This document shows positions 60,577-64,000 of a DNA stretch of 64,000 bases, one piece after another (the stretch's first letter is position 1; each line of letters opens with the position of its first letter). The notes beneath the pieces were generated by a model. That model did no database searches. It saw only the letters and a program-made list of their open reading frames with translations, and had not been told where the DNA came from. The DNA is from Cycas panzhihuaensis (taxonomy: Eukaryota > Cycadophyta). A program made the position numbers and the translations under genes. The stretch is from contig CM041465.1 in the NCBI GenBank assembly GCA_023213395.1, positions 183,961,741-184,025,740 on the forward strand, given 5' to 3'.

Positions 60577-60719
60577 TCCACCTTAGCCTTAGTGATACCC
60601 CAAAGTTGATTCACCATCAAAATAAGTGCCATATTGGCCTTCCACTCATTGAAATTATTACCATTAAAGATAACCTTGGGCATAATGTACTCCATCTTGA
60701 GAAACATGCTTCAATATGC

Positions 60720-62188
60720 GATAAATAATACTAAAACAATTGTCTTTAGGATAAAAATACACCCTTGTATCCTGCTCTAGCCCAAGGGCACACTCTAGAG
60801 GACACTAAACACCGACTATACACATGTTAAGTAAGTCACTGACTATTTTCCCTCACAAATAGCCAATAAATGCCCTTAAGTAACCTTAAAAGTATTAAAA
60901 AATGAACCTTAAGGTACTTAAAAAAGGTGCTCTAATAATAAAGGACGGCTCCACATGGCAAAAATACATGGTCTCCAAGTTATAAACATAAAAATTCTTC
61001 TCGATTCATGCCTAAAATAACTCAAGGATGCTTCAAATACTTGACACTATGAAATAATGTGATTTTTCAATGGTATAAAGAGCTCTTTTTATAAAGTTTC
61101 ATTGAGGGGAATATGCCAAAGGGTATATTCCAACTATTACAACTTTATATGGACAACTGCATCTTATCACTTAAGCCACATGCTTTATTCCTTTATTATA
61201 TCATCTCAACAATATTACTAAGGTCTTAACTTAGTCAAATATCATCAAGAAAGAGATATAAAAAGTCACACCATGTGATCCAAGAGACGCGACTGCTATA
61301 ACTTAAATTTGGCCTATGCACTATGTATAGACTAGCACTCTAAACTACATGCTTGCACTACCTATTTGGCTAGTATACAAATAGATCTTAGCCTAGCCAC
61401 ATCAAATAAGGATACTAATACGTAGAATTAATAATAGACCCCAAGGGAAGTGGCCCAGTCATACTAAATACACTTAGCTAATGCAAATACATGCCCAACC
61501 ACCTTAATAAGCATATGCCCAAACTTAATACATTTGTACTATGCTTAATTCATATACATAAATAGCATGACTACCTCATAACACATAGATAAAGGCACAA
61601 AATATGCATATAATTAAGATATAGGATCACACTTCCCAAATAAAAGTACTATAACTCAAAAAAATAGCTTATGATACTTTTTACTACTATATACTCAGTC
61701 TAATCTCAGTATAGAGGGATGAAAACATTCCAATAGGCTACAATCTCTCTTTTATATAGACTAGATACAAGTAATACTAGAAAAGGATTACTCTTTTTTT
61801 TATTTTATGGTGTTTTAGATAGGTAAATAAACAACTTACTTGTGTATATAGATGATTATCCTTATAGTCATTGAATCACTATCAGTACATGTCATGTTGG
61901 CTTGAATCACCCCAATAAATCATCAACCCACTTTAAATGGCCTCCAACGAGCCAACTCAAACCATAATCGAGGCCTTCACACCTAATTATTGACTCCAAT
62001 AAACCCTTATACCCTATTGAATAATGATTTTTATTGCTTCAACTACCATTGATTTGTTGTGCATACTTCTGCATGTTATTAGAGATGGTGGACCCTCAGG
62101 ACAAGTCATGGGTTTAACAACTTCACCCAACAACTAATGGTCTCACCACTCCACTAAACATTAGGCTTTAGTTATGTGGGACCCTACA
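60720..62188 (-). other. Leader of the 56-62 kb copia element
   Basis: About 1.5 kb between gag and PBS without a recognised gene on either strand. AT-rich; no sharp insertion boundary is seen. Confidence 0.5.
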
Positions 62189-62189
62189 A

Positions 62190-62200
62190 CTCTAATACCA
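62190..62200 (-). promoter_or_regulatory. Primer-binding site of the 56-62 kb copia element
   Basis: On the minus strand TGGTATTAGAG stands beside the 5' LTR. It is the initiator Met-tRNA site with one C-to-T change. Confidence 0.85.
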
Positions 62201-62555
62201 TATTTGAGAATATGAAATTATACAGGGATATTCCCATTTGCAGAATCTTTAACCATACACAGCAAGTAAATAAAAATACACACAAAATACATATGCACAA
62301 TACACGAAATTTATGTGGGAAAACCCTTTCGGGAAAAAACTCATCACAAAAGATTTTTCTAGATCATATTTATTATTCTATAATTGATTTGATACATTGA
62401 ATACACAAAGCTTTAAGGCTTTTATACTCTTCTAAGAGTTGTCACTTGATTAGGATTATGACCCTCTGAATAACTCGCATCTTTTCACTTAATCACCTTA
62501 GTTAAATAGCATTAACATTAACTTAGTAGCTTAATAGTTAATTGCCACGTTAATG
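62201..62555 (-). repeat. Right (5') LTR of the 56-62 kb copia element
   Basis: This 355-bp LTR is the partner of 56,352-56,705, and most differences are transitions. It contains ATGTGGGAAAACCCTTTCGG as in the left copy. The ORF at 62176-62400 overlaps it by chance. Confidence 0.9.
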
Positions 62556-62560
62556 CTAAT

Positions 62561-63400
62561 TAAACCTTTCAAGTAGTAAAATAATAATATTATTATGTGT
62601 GATTACTCTTTAAAATGAGAAACCCTTTTAGAATCTAAGTATATTTCCTATCAACTGCTCTTATGACAATCTAATTGGTTACCTTTAATAGTCTAATAAG
62701 ACCATTTCTTTATCAATATTTATAATGCTTCGCAAATATTGGTAAAATAATTAGTTATTGGTGTTGAATCATTTATCTGTTGAGGCGTCTTATCCTTCAT
62801 TGTGATGTGATAATGAATAATATATCCAAGTGATTATTTAATCAATCAAAAGGCCACCTATGTACTCTTTCCTAAATGACAATCAATCTCCTATTATCAT
62901 TTATGTTTGTTTGATACTGTGAATTAATTAAGGTGTTTTATCATTTACTTACCTTGGATTTTACTACAAATATGAGATTTGAATGTCACAGCTATAATCC
63001 ACATATATTCACTTCATTGTGTTACTCATTTGAATAATCAAGGTAGTTGCTTTGAATTGAGATATAATAGTATTATTTTTTTTAAGTACCGTTCATATTC
63101 CCTTAAGCACATTCGTAATAGTCATCTACTTAATTGTTCATAAGTAGTGAGTTAATAGTTCTACAAATAAAATTTCAAGTAATGGTTATTATCAAATCAA
63201 GTCTATTATACACCTCCTTTTGTGCATCTAAAATGCCCAAGAAGGAGATATATATACCTATAACTGTAGATAAAGAGCTAAAGTTAAAGTTGCTCTTCAT
63301 TAACATCTTTTATCATTCTCTAGTGTTGCCTTTCTAGCATAATTTAACTATAGTATCGTATAAAAAGAAAATTAACTTTCTTATTAACCATCTATATATT
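62561..63400. other. AT-rich DNA without recognised genes
   Basis: No element ends, coding domains or RNA genes are recognised on either strand. It may be the most host-like flank in the window, but nothing positive supports that. Confidence 0.4.
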
Positions 63401-63404
63401 GGAG

Positions 63405-63842
63405 TGTAATGTCATCACTCAACTCCCTTTTACCTACCAAGATTGTGCACCTCAATTTACACATGTGATGCTCAACATGTCAAGGTAAGTTAAGGTAAGT
63501 TGAGTTAGTTTCATTTGAGTTAAGTGAATATTATTTTATTATTATTTTGAATTCAGGGATTGAGGAGTTTCTCTCCTCCCCCAAAATTATTTATATTATC
63601 GGGTGTACAACCCTAGTGTTTTTAGACACCGCCTCCTTTGAGGATATTTGTCATGTTCTCAATAATAATAGATTGAAGACAATGCTAGCATGCTCTCATA
63701 GTTCATTTGTACAATATCGATCTACATTGCTATATTGTTACATAGATTTGTATTGAATATTTGATGCAATACTGTTATTTTGAATATATTGAAGTTTATT
63801 ATATCTTCTACCCTGTTCTCCTTGTGTATTATTGTTCCTTCA
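63405..63842 (+). repeat. 5' LTR of a plus-strand element running off the window
   Basis: The right end, GTTCCTTCA at 63,842, is fixed by the PBS that follows. The left end is uncertain; TGTAATGTCATC at 63,405 is a candidate because it gives a 438-bp LTR starting with TG. The short frame at 63547-63756 lies inside it and is not a gene. Confidence 0.6.
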
Positions 63843-63844
63843 TT

Positions 63845-63856
63845 TGGTATCAGGGC
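63845..63856 (+). promoter_or_regulatory. Primer-binding site of the right-edge element
   Basis: TGGTATCAGGGC is the initiator Met-tRNA site TGGTATCAGAGC with a single change. It is one of the least decayed PBS copies in the window, which suggests a younger element. Confidence 0.88.
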
Positions 63857-64000
63857 AGACGATTGCTGGCTAGTTGAAGTTTTAAAGAAGAACAATAGGA
63901 TTTACTGGCATTCTACGGTAAATTTTCTTACAAGAAAGATATATTAGCTATATTTATTTTTTAAAAAATTTTCAACAAGTTTTTATATATTTTTCATCAA
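63857..64000 (+). other. Start of the leader of the right-edge element
   Basis: The first 144 bases after the PBS have no coding signal; gag would lie beyond the window. Confidence 0.6.

Larger units (their letters stand above)
56352..62555 (-). mobile_element. Complete decayed copia element, minus strand
   Basis: LTRs at 56,352-56,705 and 62,201-62,555 flank gag-pol on the minus strand, with PPT and PBS in place. The flanking 5-mers TTAAT (56,347-56,351) and CTAAT (62,556-62,560) fit a target duplication with one transition. The length of 6.2 kb is normal. All domains are recognisable in order; stops and a few frameshifts inactivate it. Confidence 0.9.

Noticed and set aside
63547-63756. 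69-codon plus-strand ORF
   Set aside because: It lies inside the LTR at the right edge, upstream of the PBS.

Overview
This window looks like nuclear DNA of a seed plant, from a gene-poor and probably heterochromatic repeat block. Three things point there. The Ty3/gypsy element at the left belongs by its motifs to the Tat/Ogre-type lineage, which is known only from plants. The LINE carries the plant L1 architecture (DUF4283-like ORF1 with a zinc knuckle, endonuclease, reverse transcriptase, zf-RVT and RNase H). The copia and gypsy primer-binding sites mostly match the 3' end of initiator Met-tRNA. The DNA is AT-rich and visibly poor in CG. I see no convincing host gene, tRNA or rRNA. The species cannot be named from this sequence.

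Layout. 1-13.8 kb: a very large, decayed Tat-like gypsy element on the minus strand, with part of its 3' LTR at the left edge, its 5' LTR at the right, and two minisatellites in its 3' untranslated part. 13.8-18.4 kb: a decayed copia element on the plus strand, with PPT and 3' LTR but no recognisable 5' LTR. 18.4-19.27 kb: leader, PBS and LTR of another truncated minus-strand element. 19.27-22.9 kb: a short-LTR, gag-protease-only gypsy-like element on the minus strand. 23-25 kb: AT-rich DNA with one unexplained 105-codon ORF. 24.96-27.06 kb: a 2.1 kb TA/TG microsatellite, directly followed by a copia-type LTR with PBS. 28.9-40.06 kb: an L1-type LINE on the plus strand, split by a well-preserved minus-strand copia element (34,369-39,684). 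40.07-53.96 kb: an older minus-strand copia element whose 5' LTR is split by a complete chromovirus (47,221-53,911, minus). 53.96-54.9 kb: a 486-bp LTR with a PPT on its left and a PBS on its right. 55-56.1 kb: a copia RT fragment. 56.35-62.56 kb: a complete but decayed minus-strand copia element. 63.4-64 kb: the 5' LTR and PBS of a plus-strand element that runs off the window.

The pieces do not form a pathway; they record successive insertions. Two insertion orders are clear: copia into LINE, and chromovirus into copia LTR. In both, and in the 56-62 kb copia, the flanking 5-bp duplications differ by one transition. Every coding region is broken by stops and frameshifts. Many of the stops I checked read as C-to-T or G-to-A changes of Gln, Arg or Trp codons, consistent with long-term deamination of methylated cytosine. 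No undescribed functional system was found. The most unusual structures are the LTR hairpin cluster, the LTR flanked by both priming sites, the minisatellites of the giant gypsy element and the long TA array.
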